From an uncultured Clostridium sp. (lineage in GTDB: Bacteria; Bacillota; Clostridia; TANB77; CAG-508), in contig USOM01000003.1 in the NCBI GenBank assembly GCA_900556345.1, positions 1-15,922 on the forward strand: 15,922 nt of DNA, read 5' to 3'. Below the pieces are notes generated by a model. It was not told where the DNA came from. It was given only the letters and a program-made list of their open reading frames with translations, and made no database searches. The stretch's first letter is position 1. Every line of letters begins with the position of its first letter. Shown here in pieces: positions 1-6,524 of this stretch. The translations under genes were made by a program, and so were the position numbers.

Positions 1-276
1 TGTTACAAGCTCTGGGTTATCTTGCTTTATAGCTGCTGAATAAACAACTACATCTTGATCTACAATATTTTTTTCATTATGTCCAATAAATACTTTTATT
101 CCGGCTTTTTCTAATTTTTTAGTAGTTTCTGTTTCAACATTATTAGAGCCTGTAACTTGAAAACCAAAGTTTACAAGTATTTCTGCAATACCGCTCATAC
201 TAACTCCACCAATACCTACCATATGTACTTTTTTATATTTTTTTAATCTTTCTTCAGCTTTTTCCAATTCTGTCAT
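1..276 (-). CDS. murC: UDP-N-acetylmuramate--L-alanine ligase, N-terminal part (cut by window edge)
   Basis: MurC adds L-alanine to UDP-MurNAc using ATP, the first peptide step of cytoplasmic peptidoglycan precursor synthesis. Only the first 92 residues are in the window. They show the Mur ligase N-terminal Rossmann domain: the nucleotide loop GIGGVSMSGIAEIL at residues 21-34, VTGSN at 41-45 (usually GSD), GHNEKNI at 65-71, and the MurC hallmark VVVYSAAIKQDNPEL at 76-90. The ATP-binding and C-terminal domains lie outside. The ATG at 274-276 is preceded by a GGGTGG-type ribosome binding site (about 280-287) and by a promoter at 315-343. It is divergent from guaA. Identification rests on the continuous family motif pattern. 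Confidence 0.93.
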   Translation of the reverse strand, partial: MTELEKAEERLKKYKKVHMVGIGGVSMSGIAEILVNFGFQVTGSNNVETETTKKLEKAGIKVFIGHNEKNIVDQDVVVYSAAIKQDNPELVT

Positions 277-314
277 TTTTACCACCCTTATTATTATATT
301 AATTTTACTGATTT

Positions 315-343
315 ATTCTACAACAGTTTTTACTAATTGGCAA
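315..343 (-). promoter_or_regulatory. murC promoter
   Basis: Read on the minus strand: -35 TTGCCA (338-343), a 17-base spacer, and -10 TAGAAT (315-320). This lies about 40 bases upstream of the murC ATG. It is a good sigma-A match by eye, with no experimental support. Confidence 0.6.
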
Positions 344-357
344 GCACTTTTTCCATT

Positions 358-456
358 AAGATCGTTTCTTTTTTTATTGGGACCGTTTCCTTTCGCGAAA
401 AGATCGTTTCTTTTATCGTCGGGACCGTTTCCTTTCGCGAAAAGACCGTTTCTTTT
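358..456. repeat. Tandem ~42-bp repeats, 2 full copies plus a partial third
   Basis: Copies start at 358, 400 and 442. Each begins AAG(A)(T/C)CGTTTCTTTT; the two full copies continue with GGGACCGTTTCCTTTCGCGAA. They differ mainly at the stretch before GGGACCG (TTTATT against ATCGTC). TTTCGCGAAA is a 10-base palindrome inside each full copy. The repeats fill the gap between the divergent murC and guaA promoters. The GGGACCGTTTCCTTT part resembles the core of the hairpin repeats found elsewhere in the window, so this is probably a degenerate, locally amplified relative of that family. Spacing and near-identity argue against a CRISPR array. Confidence 0.85.
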
Positions 457-470
457 AGTGAAAAAAATCA

Positions 471-499
471 TTGCTAAATCCCAAAATATATGATATAAT
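471..499 (+). promoter_or_regulatory. guaA promoter
   Basis: -35 TTGCTA (471-476), 17-base spacer, and -10 TATAAT (494-499) with an upstream TG at 491-492 forming an extended -10. The predicted leader to the TTG start is only about 25 bases, which leaves no room for a purine riboswitch. Confidence 0.75.
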
Positions 500-516
500 G
501 GTACAAATTTAAAAAT

Positions 517-522
517 GGAGGT
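517..522 (+). promoter_or_regulatory. guaA ribosome binding site that fixes a TTG start
   Basis: GGAGGT lies 7-8 bases before a TTG at 530-532. An in-frame ATG at 515 overlaps this Shine-Dalgarno sequence and has no purine-rich site of its own. Initiation at TTG 530 is therefore far more likely. Confidence 0.8.
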
Positions 523-529
523 AAAAATC

Positions 530-2068
530 TTGAAAAAGAATGAACTAATTTTAATACTAGATTTCGGTGGACAATATAATCAATTAATAGCTCGTAGAGT
601 AAGAGAATGTAATGTTTACTCTGAAGTTGTGCCTTTTGATATTTCTTTAGAAAAAATTAAAGAAAAAAATCCAAAAGGTATTATTTTTACAGGAGGACCT
701 GCAAGTGTATTTGGAGAAGACAGCCCAAAATGTGACAGCAAAATATTTGAACTTGGTATCCCTGTTTTAGGAATTTGCTATGGTATGCAACTTATGGCAT
801 ATACATTAGGAGGAAATGTTGCTCATGCTGATAAAAGAGAATATGGAACAACAGATGTTACAATAGATAACACTTCAAAATTATTACAAGGATTTGGCGA
901 AACTAATGGCTTTTTAATGAGTCATACAGATTTTGTAGAGACTGTACCAGAAGGATTTAAAAATATTGGACATACTCCTTCTTGCCCAAATGCTGCTATG
1001 GAAAATGAAGAAAAGAAATTATATGGTATTCAATTCCACCCAGAAGTTAATAATTCTGTAAATGGAACTATGGTTATTAAAAATTTCTTATATAATGTTT
1101 GCGAGTGCCAAGGAGACTGGCAAATGTCTTCATTTGTCGAAGATTCTATTAAAACATTAAAAGAAAAAATAGGTGATGGAAAAGCTTTATGTGCTTTATC
1201 TGGTGGTGTTGATTCATCAGTTGCAGCTGTTCTTTTAAGTAAAGCTATTGGTAAAAATTTAACTTGTATATTTGTTGACCACGGTCTTCTTCGTAAAAAT
1301 GAAGGTGATGAAGTTGAGAAAATATTTAGAGAACAATATGATATAAACCTTATTAGAGTAAATGCTGAAGATAGATTTTTAGCTAAACTAAGTGGCGTAA
1401 CTGATCCAGAGCAAAAAAGAAAAATTATTGGTGAAGAGTTTATTAGAGTTTTTGAGGAAGAGTCAAAAAAAATCGGAACAGTTGATTTTCTTGTTCAAGG
1501 TACTATTTACCCAGATGTTATTGAAAGTGGTTTAGGAAAAAGTTCTGTAATTAAGAGCCATCATAATGTTGGTGGACTTCCTGATTATGTTGATTTTAAG
1601 GAAATTGTTGAACCTCTAAGAAATCTATTTAAAGATGAGGTTAGAAAAGTTGGATTAGAGCTTGGTATTCCAGAAAACCTAGTATTTAGACAACCTTTCC
1701 CAGGCCCTGGTCTTGCAATTAGAGTTATAGGAGATATTACTAAAGATAAATTAGATATTTTAAGAGATGCTGATTTTATTTTTAGAGATGAAATCGCAAA
1801 AGCTGGACTTCACAAGTCAATTAATCAATATTTTGCAGTTCTTACAAATCTTCGTTCTGTAGGTGTTATGGGTGATGAACGTACTTATGATTATACTCTT
1901 GCTTTGAGAGCTGTTGAAACTACTGATTTTATGACAGGTATTTGGAGTAAAATTCCTTATGAGATTTTAGAAAAAGTTTCTTCTAGAATTGTTAATGAGG
2001 TTAAACATATTAATAGGGTTGTTTATGATATTACTTCTAAACCACCAGCAACTATTGAATGGGAATAA
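530..2068 (+). CDS. guaA: GMP synthase (glutamine-hydrolysing)
   Basis: GuaA aminates XMP to GMP using glutamine and ATP, the last step of de novo guanine nucleotide synthesis, in the cytosol. Starting at TTG 530 the protein has 512 residues, normal for the family. The N-terminal class I glutamine amidotransferase has nucleophile Cys83 in GICYGMQ and His170/Glu172 in GIQFHPEV. The ATP-pyrophosphatase domain has the P-loop SGGVDSS (224-230). The C-terminal dimerisation domain contains FRQPFPGPGLAIRV and ends KPPATIEWE. All key residues are present. It is a single gene with its own promoter and terminator. It faces guaB across the alarmone synthetase gene. Confidence 0.97.
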   Translation: MKKNELILILDFGGQYNQLIARRVRECNVYSEVVPFDISLEKIKEKNPKGIIFTGGPASVFGEDSPKCDSKIFELGIPVLGICYGMQLMAYTLGGNVAHADKREYGTTDVTIDNTSKLLQGFGETNGFLMSHTDFVETVPEGFKNIGHTPSCPNAAMENEEKKLYGIQFHPEVNNSVNGTMVIKNFLYNVCECQGDWQMSSFVEDSIKTLKEKIGDGKALCALSGGVDSSVAAVLLSKAIGKNLTCIFVDHGLLRKNEGDEVEKIFREQYDINLIRVNAEDRFLAKLSGVTDPEQKRKIIGEEFIRVFEEESKKIGTVDFLVQGTIYPDVIESGLGKSSVIKSHHNVGGLPDYVDFKEIVEPLRNLFKDEVRKVGLELGIPENLVFRQPFPGPGLAIRVIGDITKDKLDILRDADFIFRDEIAKAGLHKSINQYFAVLTNLRSVGVMGDERTYDYTLALRAVETTDFMTGIWSKIPYEILEKVSSRIVNEVKHINRVVYDITSKPPATIEWE

Positions 2069-2075
2069 GATGAAA

Positions 2076-2114
2076 AATAGTTTTCTAGCTTTGGCTAGGA
2101 AATTATTTTTTTAC
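2076..2114 (+). terminator. guaA intrinsic terminator
   Basis: A 14-bp stem (2076-2089 with 2094-2107, including two G-U pairs) closes a TTTG loop and runs into a T-rich tract. It starts 7 bases after the guaA stop. Confidence 0.8.
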
Positions 2115-2138
2115 TTTTTTTCTTTTTTGTGATATAAT
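2110..2138 (+). promoter_or_regulatory. Promoter of the alarmone synthetase gene
   Basis: -10 TATAAT at 2133-2138 with an extended TG (2130-2131), giving the same TGATATAAT string as the guaA promoter. The -35 is weak (TTTACT, 2110-2115, 17-base spacing). Transcription would start about 30 bases before the gene. Confidence 0.55.
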
Positions 2139-2174
2139 ATAGACAAATATGTTTATAGAAAGGAGATATTAGTT

Positions 2175-3137
2175 ATGGCAAAAATAACTGATAAAACTCT
2201 CGAAATTATTCATCGGGAGTATAATGTAGCTGTTAATACTGCAACAAGCATGCAGGAGATTCCGGAAATTATGCACCGGCATTTAAAAGCTTTAAAAGCT
2301 GACATTCCAGAAAATGACTCATCTGTATTTTTTAGTTTCATGGATGGATTGGTAAACTGTTATCGAGAGAGACGTATGACATTTGAAATCACCGATTTCG
2401 TCACAGAGCTCAACTCTGTCGTTATGTACATTATAAGATGGCTTAACGAAGAAAAACATGCCAATATCGACATTAACTGGTACGCCAGAAGAAAGGCTCT
2501 TGAAAGTGATCTCACAAAAATACTCAACAAGTCTCTTCTTGATGATGATGTATCTGTTTATATTCGTGACAGGTTTGGCATTAGAGGAATACTTTTAAAC
2601 AAGGATGTTCAGAAAAATAATATCGAAAAAATTGATATTATCTTCAAGGCTATAAAGGATATTCTTGTAAGAGAGTCTCCTTCTAAGGATGAGTTTATGG
2701 AATGGTATCATTCCAATCCTACCATCAACAAAATTAATCGATTTAAACTTGATTCGTTTTTGGTTGATATTCCATTTGCCATCACTGATGTAAGAGATTA
2801 TATCCACAAACCTAAAGCCAATGGATATCAATCATTACAATTTACATTACAGACATCAGTTTACTCACCAATCCTGCCAGGTGCAAAAATTGAGTTCCAG
2901 CTTCGTGACCTCGATATGCATAACAAAGCAGAAGGCTATGTTGTAGCAGAATCACCCGAAATGGACCAATCTCATAAATCATACAAAAATGAGATTGATA
3001 AAAGAATATCCAATGTATTCCGGATTGATGACTTTGATAAAGTTAATCTTTCAGGATTTGTAAATTATGATGACAAAAATGCAGATAGAGATGGCTTACA
3101 CCATCCCAAACATTTTGCAGACAGACGGTCAAAGTAA
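2175..3137 (+). CDS. Single-domain RelA/SpoT-type (p)ppGpp synthetase-like protein
   Basis: Probable cytoplasmic alarmone synthetase, transferring pyrophosphate from ATP to GTP or GDP. The RelA/SpoT nucleotidyltransferase domain covers about residues 100-260: basic ATP-site segment YARRKALESDLTK (103-115), RDRFGIRGIL (131-140) with the Mg-binding Asp132, KPKANGYQSLQF (212-223) matching GYQSLHT but with Gln for His, and EFQLRD (240-245) with the catalytic Glu240 position, followed by AE. There is no HD hydrolase, TGS or ACT domain. At 320 residues it is longer than RelP/RelQ (about 210-260), with an unrecognised helical N-terminal 100 residues and a basic C-terminal tail. AGGAG lies 9 bases before the ATG. 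It uses more C-ending codons than guaA, so recent acquisition is possible. Actual synthetase activity is inferred. Confidence 0.8.
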   Translation: MAKITDKTLEIIHREYNVAVNTATSMQEIPEIMHRHLKALKADIPENDSSVFFSFMDGLVNCYRERRMTFEITDFVTELNSVVMYIIRWLNEEKHANIDINWYARRKALESDLTKILNKSLLDDDVSVYIRDRFGIRGILLNKDVQKNNIEKIDIIFKAIKDILVRESPSKDEFMEWYHSNPTINKINRFKLDSFLVDIPFAITDVRDYIHKPKANGYQSLQFTLQTSVYSPILPGAKIEFQLRDLDMHNKAEGYVVAESPEMDQSHKSYKNEIDKRISNVFRIDDFDKVNLSGFVNYDDKNADRDGLHHPKHFADRRSK

Positions 3138-3159
3138 TTACAGCTATATCTCATTTCTT

Positions 3160-3192
3160 CCCCTCAGAGAATTTTTCTCCGAGGGGATTTTT
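3160..3192 (+). terminator. Intrinsic terminator of the alarmone synthetase gene
   Basis: The stem CCCCTC-A-GAGAA / TTCTC-C-GAGGGG (3160-3171 with 3175-3186) has one internal mismatch and a TTT loop. It is followed by ATTTTT, 22 bases after the stop codon. Confidence 0.8.
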
Positions 3193-3244
3193 CTGATTGG
3201 GGACGGTTCTTTTTCGGAAAAAGAACCGTCCCCAATCAGAAAAA
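3188..3244. repeat. REP-like hairpin element, type A, copy 1
   Basis: A perfect inverted repeat of two 27-base arms (3188-3214, 3218-3244) around a CGG loop. The core is GATTGGGGACGGTTCTTTTT. It is identical over all 57 bases to the element at 9162-9218. It sits between two convergent genes, joined on its left to the T-tract of one terminator and on its right to the A-tract of the guaB terminator. From memory, GGGGACGGTTC palindromes are widespread in clostridial genomes and often accompany IS200-like (RAYT) transposases; none lies here. Confidence 0.92.
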
Positions 3245-3275
3245 AAGCAATGCCACATTTAGCATTGCTTTTTTT
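3241..3275 (-). terminator. guaB intrinsic terminator (bidirectional form)
   Basis: AAAAAAGCAATGC (3241-3253) pairs with GCATTGCTTTTTT (3262-3274) across an 8-base loop, with T-tracts on both strands. It lies 11 bases beyond the guaB stop at 3286. Confidence 0.85.
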
Positions 3276-3285
3276 AATATATAAA

Positions 3286-4779
3286 CTAAATCTCTCTTAC
3301 AGTCAAATCATGTGCAGAACCTTCTTGAATACTCAAGTTTGAAACTGGTGTTAAAATAGCCTTTTCGTGGAATTCTTCTAAGTTTCTAGAACCACAGTTA
3401 GACATAGTTGACTTAATCTTCTTAATTGTAACATTTAAGTTGTCTTTTAATGGTCCTGCATAAGGGATATAAGAATCTACACCCTCCACGAAACTCATTT
3501 TTTCATTTTTAGAACCTAGGTCATATCTTGTCCAGCTTCTAGCTCTCTTTGATCCTTCTCCCCAATATTCTTTAACAAATTTTCCGTCTAATTTTATTTT
3601 TGTTGTAGGGCTTTCATCAAATCTTGCAAAATATCTTCCCATCATAACAAAGTCACATCCCATAGCTAATGCAAGTGTTATATGATGGTCATGAACTATT
3701 CCTCCATCAGCACAAAGTGGAATATATATTCCTGTTCTTTTTGCATATTCCTCACGAGCTGCTGCAACATCTATTATACTTGTTGCTTGTCCTCTTCCGA
3801 TTCCTTTTGTTTCACGAGTGATACAAATTGAACCTCCACCGATTCCTATTTTTATGAAATCAGCTCCTGCATCTGCTAAATAGTAGAAGGCTTCTTGGCT
3901 TACAACATTTCCTGCACCAATTTTTATTTTTCCATTATATTTTTCGTGTACCCATTCTATAACTTCTTTTTGCCATACAGAGAATCCATCTGATGAGTCT
4001 AGACATAAGATATCTACACCTGCTTCTACTAAAGCTGGTATTCTTTCTTCATAGTCTCTAGTGTTTACTCCTGCACCTACTAAATAACTTTGATTTTTGT
4101 CTTGAAGTGCTAGTGGATTTTCTTTATGTTGTTCATAGTCTTTTCTAAATACTAATGAATTTAAGTTTCCATTTTCTTCTATAACAGGTAAACAGTTAAT
4201 TTTCTTTTCCCAGATGATATCGTTTGCTTCTGATAAAGTTAATCCAACTTTTGCATATACTAGTTTATCAACTGGTGTCATTATATCTTCTACTTTTTTG
4301 TCTAAACTATCTCTTGATAATCTATAATCTTTACTTGTGATTATTCCAAGTAATTTTCCTCTTGCTGTTCCATCTTCTGTTACTGGTATTGTTGAGTGGT
4401 CACTTTCTTCTTTTATTTCTAAGATGTCTCTTAATGTGTCATGTGGTTTTAAGTTCCATTTGCTTCTTACAAATCCTGATTTTGATTCTTTTACATGTCT
4501 TACCATTGCTGCTTGTGATTCTACTGATTGTGACATATAAATAAATGCTAGTCCACCTTCTCTTGCTAATGCTACACCCATTTCTTCCCCAGATACTGCT
4601 TGCATTATTGCTGATGTAAATGGTACGTTTAAGTACATTTCAGCTTCTTCTCCTACTTTATGTTTTACAAGTGGTGTTCTTAATGATATTTTGTCTGGTG
4701 TGCAGTCCTTTGTTGTTAGTCTTGGTATTAATAAGTATTCGTTAAATGTTCTTGATGGTTCTGTTAAGTATGTTGCCAT
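3286..4779 (-). CDS. guaB: IMP dehydrogenase, Tritrichomonas foetus-like clade
   Basis: Oxidises IMP to XMP with NAD+, the committed step to GMP, in the cytosol. In the 497 residues a (beta/alpha)8 barrel is interrupted by a CBS pair (about 100-220, with IPVTEDG and INCLPVIEENG). The catalytic loop GIGGGSICITRE puts the nucleophile at Cys319, and the flap dyad is Arg418-Tyr419 (TRYD); these are the residue numbers I recall for the T. foetus enzyme. TFNEYLLIP, ESQAAMV, VGAGVNTRDYEERIPALVEAG, KEYWGEGS and SFVEGVDSY also match that protein as I remember it. Common bacterial GuaB has GPGSICTTR instead. AGGAGG (4787-4792) precedes the ATG. It is transcribed alone. Confidence 0.96.
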   Translation of the reverse strand: MATYLTEPSRTFNEYLLIPRLTTKDCTPDKISLRTPLVKHKVGEEAEMYLNVPFTSAIMQAVSGEEMGVALAREGGLAFIYMSQSVESQAAMVRHVKESKSGFVRSKWNLKPHDTLRDILEIKEESDHSTIPVTEDGTARGKLLGIITSKDYRLSRDSLDKKVEDIMTPVDKLVYAKVGLTLSEANDIIWEKKINCLPVIEENGNLNSLVFRKDYEQHKENPLALQDKNQSYLVGAGVNTRDYEERIPALVEAGVDILCLDSSDGFSVWQKEVIEWVHEKYNGKIKIGAGNVVSQEAFYYLADAGADFIKIGIGGGSICITRETKGIGRGQATSIIDVAAAREEYAKRTGIYIPLCADGGIVHDHHITLALAMGCDFVMMGRYFARFDESPTTKIKLDGKFVKEYWGEGSKRARSWTRYDLGSKNEKMSFVEGVDSYIPYAGPLKDNLNVTIKKIKSTMSNCGSRNLEEFHEKAILTPVSNLSIQEGSAHDLTVREI

Positions 4780-4831
4780 TTTTATTCCTCCTATATTTTT
4801 TATTTTTTGTTTCGATTTTCAGTTATACTCT

Positions 4832-4861
4832 ATTATACTACATTTACTGGCATTTTGTAAA
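4832..4861 (-). promoter_or_regulatory. guaB promoter
   Basis: Minus strand: -35 TTTACA (4856-4861), 18-base spacer, -10 TATAAT (4832-4837). The predicted leader is about 45 bases, with no riboswitch-sized structure. Confidence 0.65.
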
Positions 4862-4936
4862 CCTTTATTTGAATTTTTCTCTACTATTCTATATAAATAT
4901 TATAGTCTAAGAATGTAAACTTAGTTGTACTTTTTA

Positions 4937-4970
4937 GGAGCAAGACAAAAATTTGTCTTGCTCCGTTTTT
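4937..4970 (+). terminator. Terminator-like hairpin with its T-tract on the plus strand
   Basis: GGAGCAAGACAAA (4937-4949) pairs with TTTGTCTTGCTCC (4952-4964) and is followed on the plus strand by GTTTTTT. On the minus strand the sequence after the stem is TAAAAAGT, which is not a T-tract. It lies just beyond the stop of the minus-strand FAD gene and upstream of the guaB promoter, so the orientation that looks functional is opposite to both genes. Confidence 0.6.
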
Positions 4971-6373
4971 TAGAGTTTCTTTCTTAACACCTGTCCTAAA
5001 TATAATCCGGAAGCTGATGCTTGGATTAATCCATTGGAGGTGTTGGCTCCATCTCCTGCTACATACAATCCATTAATATATGTCATAAAATTACTATCAA
5101 TTTCGATAGACAGATTTGAAAATTTAATTTCAAGACCATAAATAAGATTGTCTGATGCAGCAAAGCCTGGAATAACTTTATCAATTTTATTAATAAAGTT
5201 TTTTATATTGTTTACCAACCTTGCAGGCATAATTTCCTGCAAGTTAACCGGAACTGCCGATTTCAAAGTAGGCTCAACAGAATTATTCATTAAGCCATCC
5301 TGAGTTGTAGCTACATTTGAAAAGAAATCTCCAGTTCTTTGAACTGCCACCTGACCATTAGACAGAACATTTAATGTCTTTGCCATATTTTTAACAACTT
5401 CTATAGCATTTTCTCCAAAATCCATTTTGAAGAGTAAAGCCATATTGGTTCTTCCAGTAGGAGTATTGTCAGCATGTCCATTGACTAAAGTTATCTTACC
5501 ATCATAGGACTCTGCTACTACACTGCCACAATATGGATTATGACAAAATGTTATTGCAGCATCTGTTTCTTTGGTTTCAGGTGCTTTAAATTTAGGTTCA
5601 TACAACTCATTTGCAGAGCCCATAATTTCATCTGGGAGTTCATAACGTACACCAATTTTGATTTTACCCTCTTTTGTTGGTATACTGTGTTTAGAACAAA
5701 TTTCTTTGTTCCAAGAAGCTCCAGCTCTTCCAGTCGCCAGCACTACTTTTGGTGCAAAAATTTTGTGTGTTTGTTTATTTTTTGTATACACAATGCCTTT
5801 AACAGCACCATCTTCTACAATGACATCATCAACATGTGTATTAAACAACATATCAATTCTATCATCTTCCTGTAATTCGGTTTGCAGGAGATAATATGCT
5901 CTTCTGCCATTTGTTGTGCCTGCATGCATAAAAGGCACTATGGTCATATTTAATCCATTTTTTTGTGCCTTTTTTAAAAGTTCTTTTGCAACAGGATGCT
6001 CCATTCCTCCTATTGTTTGTTCCGGAATGCCATATTTTTTGTATGTGTCAACCACCTCATCTAAAAGTTCTTTTAATTCTTTGGTTGACATATAGCTTTC
6101 CAGTTCGCCTCCAACAAATGTTTCATCTGTTGGATTATATAATGAAAGTTTACAATCTGAAAATGCACCTGCACCTGCAAAGCCATGTGTAATGCTACAT
6201 ACTTTACATCTGGTACATTTTCCCACAAATTCGGTTTTACACCGTCTTTGCTCAATCGCTGCTCCCTCATCAATAATTAGAACTTTGAAATTCCGCTTCT
6301 CCTTTGCAAGTTCTAGCGCACAAAATACCCCTGCAGGACCTGCACCTACAATAATCACATCGTATTTCTTCAT
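4970..6373 (-). CDS. FAD-dependent dehydrogenase (COG2509-like)
   Basis: A predicted soluble flavoprotein oxidoreductase of unknown substrate. In the 467 residues the FAD-binding Rossmann motif VGAGPAGVFCALELAK starts at residue 9, with the ribose-binding acidic end LIIDEG at 33-38. A Cys cluster follows: Cys45, Cys53, Cys56, Cys59 (KCTRCKVC) and Cys74, then HGFAGAGAFSDCKL. VVLATGRAG lies mid-protein, and the second FAD motif GLYVAGDGANTSNGLIQASASG is near the C-terminus. This matches the COG2509 type of uncharacterised FAD dehydrogenases. The four clustered cysteines could bind metal or act in redox chemistry; that is inference. AAGGAG lies 7 bases before the ATG. It appears to be a single-gene unit. 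Confidence 0.85.
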   Translation of the reverse strand: MKKYDVIIVGAGPAGVFCALELAKEKRNFKVLIIDEGAAIEQRRCKTEFVGKCTRCKVCSITHGFAGAGAFSDCKLSLYNPTDETFVGGELESYMSTKELKELLDEVVDTYKKYGIPEQTIGGMEHPVAKELLKKAQKNGLNMTIVPFMHAGTTNGRRAYYLLQTELQEDDRIDMLFNTHVDDVIVEDGAVKGIVYTKNKQTHKIFAPKVVLATGRAGASWNKEICSKHSIPTKEGKIKIGVRYELPDEIMGSANELYEPKFKAPETKETDAAITFCHNPYCGSVVAESYDGKITLVNGHADNTPTGRTNMALLFKMDFGENAIEVVKNMAKTLNVLSNGQVAVQRTGDFFSNVATTQDGLMNNSVEPTLKSAVPVNLQEIMPARLVNNIKNFINKIDKVIPGFAASDNLIYGLEIKFSNLSIEIDSNFMTYINGLYVAGDGANTSNGLIQASASGLYLGQVLRKKL

Positions 6374-6423
6374 AGTTGTTCTCCTTTTTTATATGACTGG
6401 GTTAACAAGTTACTCTATATAAA

Positions 6424-6446
6424 CTAAACAAAATATTTTTGTTTAG
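6424..6446. repeat. 23-bp palindrome in the leader of the FAD gene
   Basis: CTAAACAAAA and TTTTGTTTAG form perfect 10-base arms around TAT. It lies between the candidate promoter (6468-6496) and the FAD gene start, a position suited to a repressor operator. No regulator is identified, and A/T-rich palindromes can arise by chance. Confidence 0.45.
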
Positions 6447-6467
6447 AAAATGAAATTAATTACTTTT

Positions 6468-6496
6468 ATTTTATAATAAATATTTAATTATCGCAA
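6468..6496 (-). promoter_or_regulatory. Candidate promoter of the FAD dehydrogenase gene
   Basis: Minus strand: TTGCGA (6491-6496), 17-base spacer, TAAAAT (6468-6473), about 95 bases upstream of the ATG. The region is very A/T-rich, so alternatives closer to the gene cannot be excluded. Confidence 0.4.
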
Positions 6497-6524
6497 CCTT
6501 TTTATGTAAATTTATATTTTTCTA

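Noticed and set aside
358..456. CRISPR array
   Set aside because: The units are contiguous near-identical ~42-bp tandem repeats without unique spacers, only about two and a third copies, and there are no cas genes.
277..514. Purine or guanine riboswitch ahead of guaA
   Set aside because: The predicted transcription start is only about 25 bases before the start codon, too short for an aptamer.
3067..3342. Small plus-strand frame running through the 3' end of the alarmone synthetase gene, the hairpin element and the guaB end
   Set aside because: It overlaps a real gene in another frame, reads across two terminators and a repeat, and has no ribosome binding site.
5540..6192. Plus-strand open frames opposite the FAD dehydrogenase gene, and similar ones opposite guaB, the deaminase and the ackA genes
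   Set aside because: They lie wholly inside strongly supported genes, have low-complexity Phe/Leu/Ser/Cys-rich translations, and show no family motifs.
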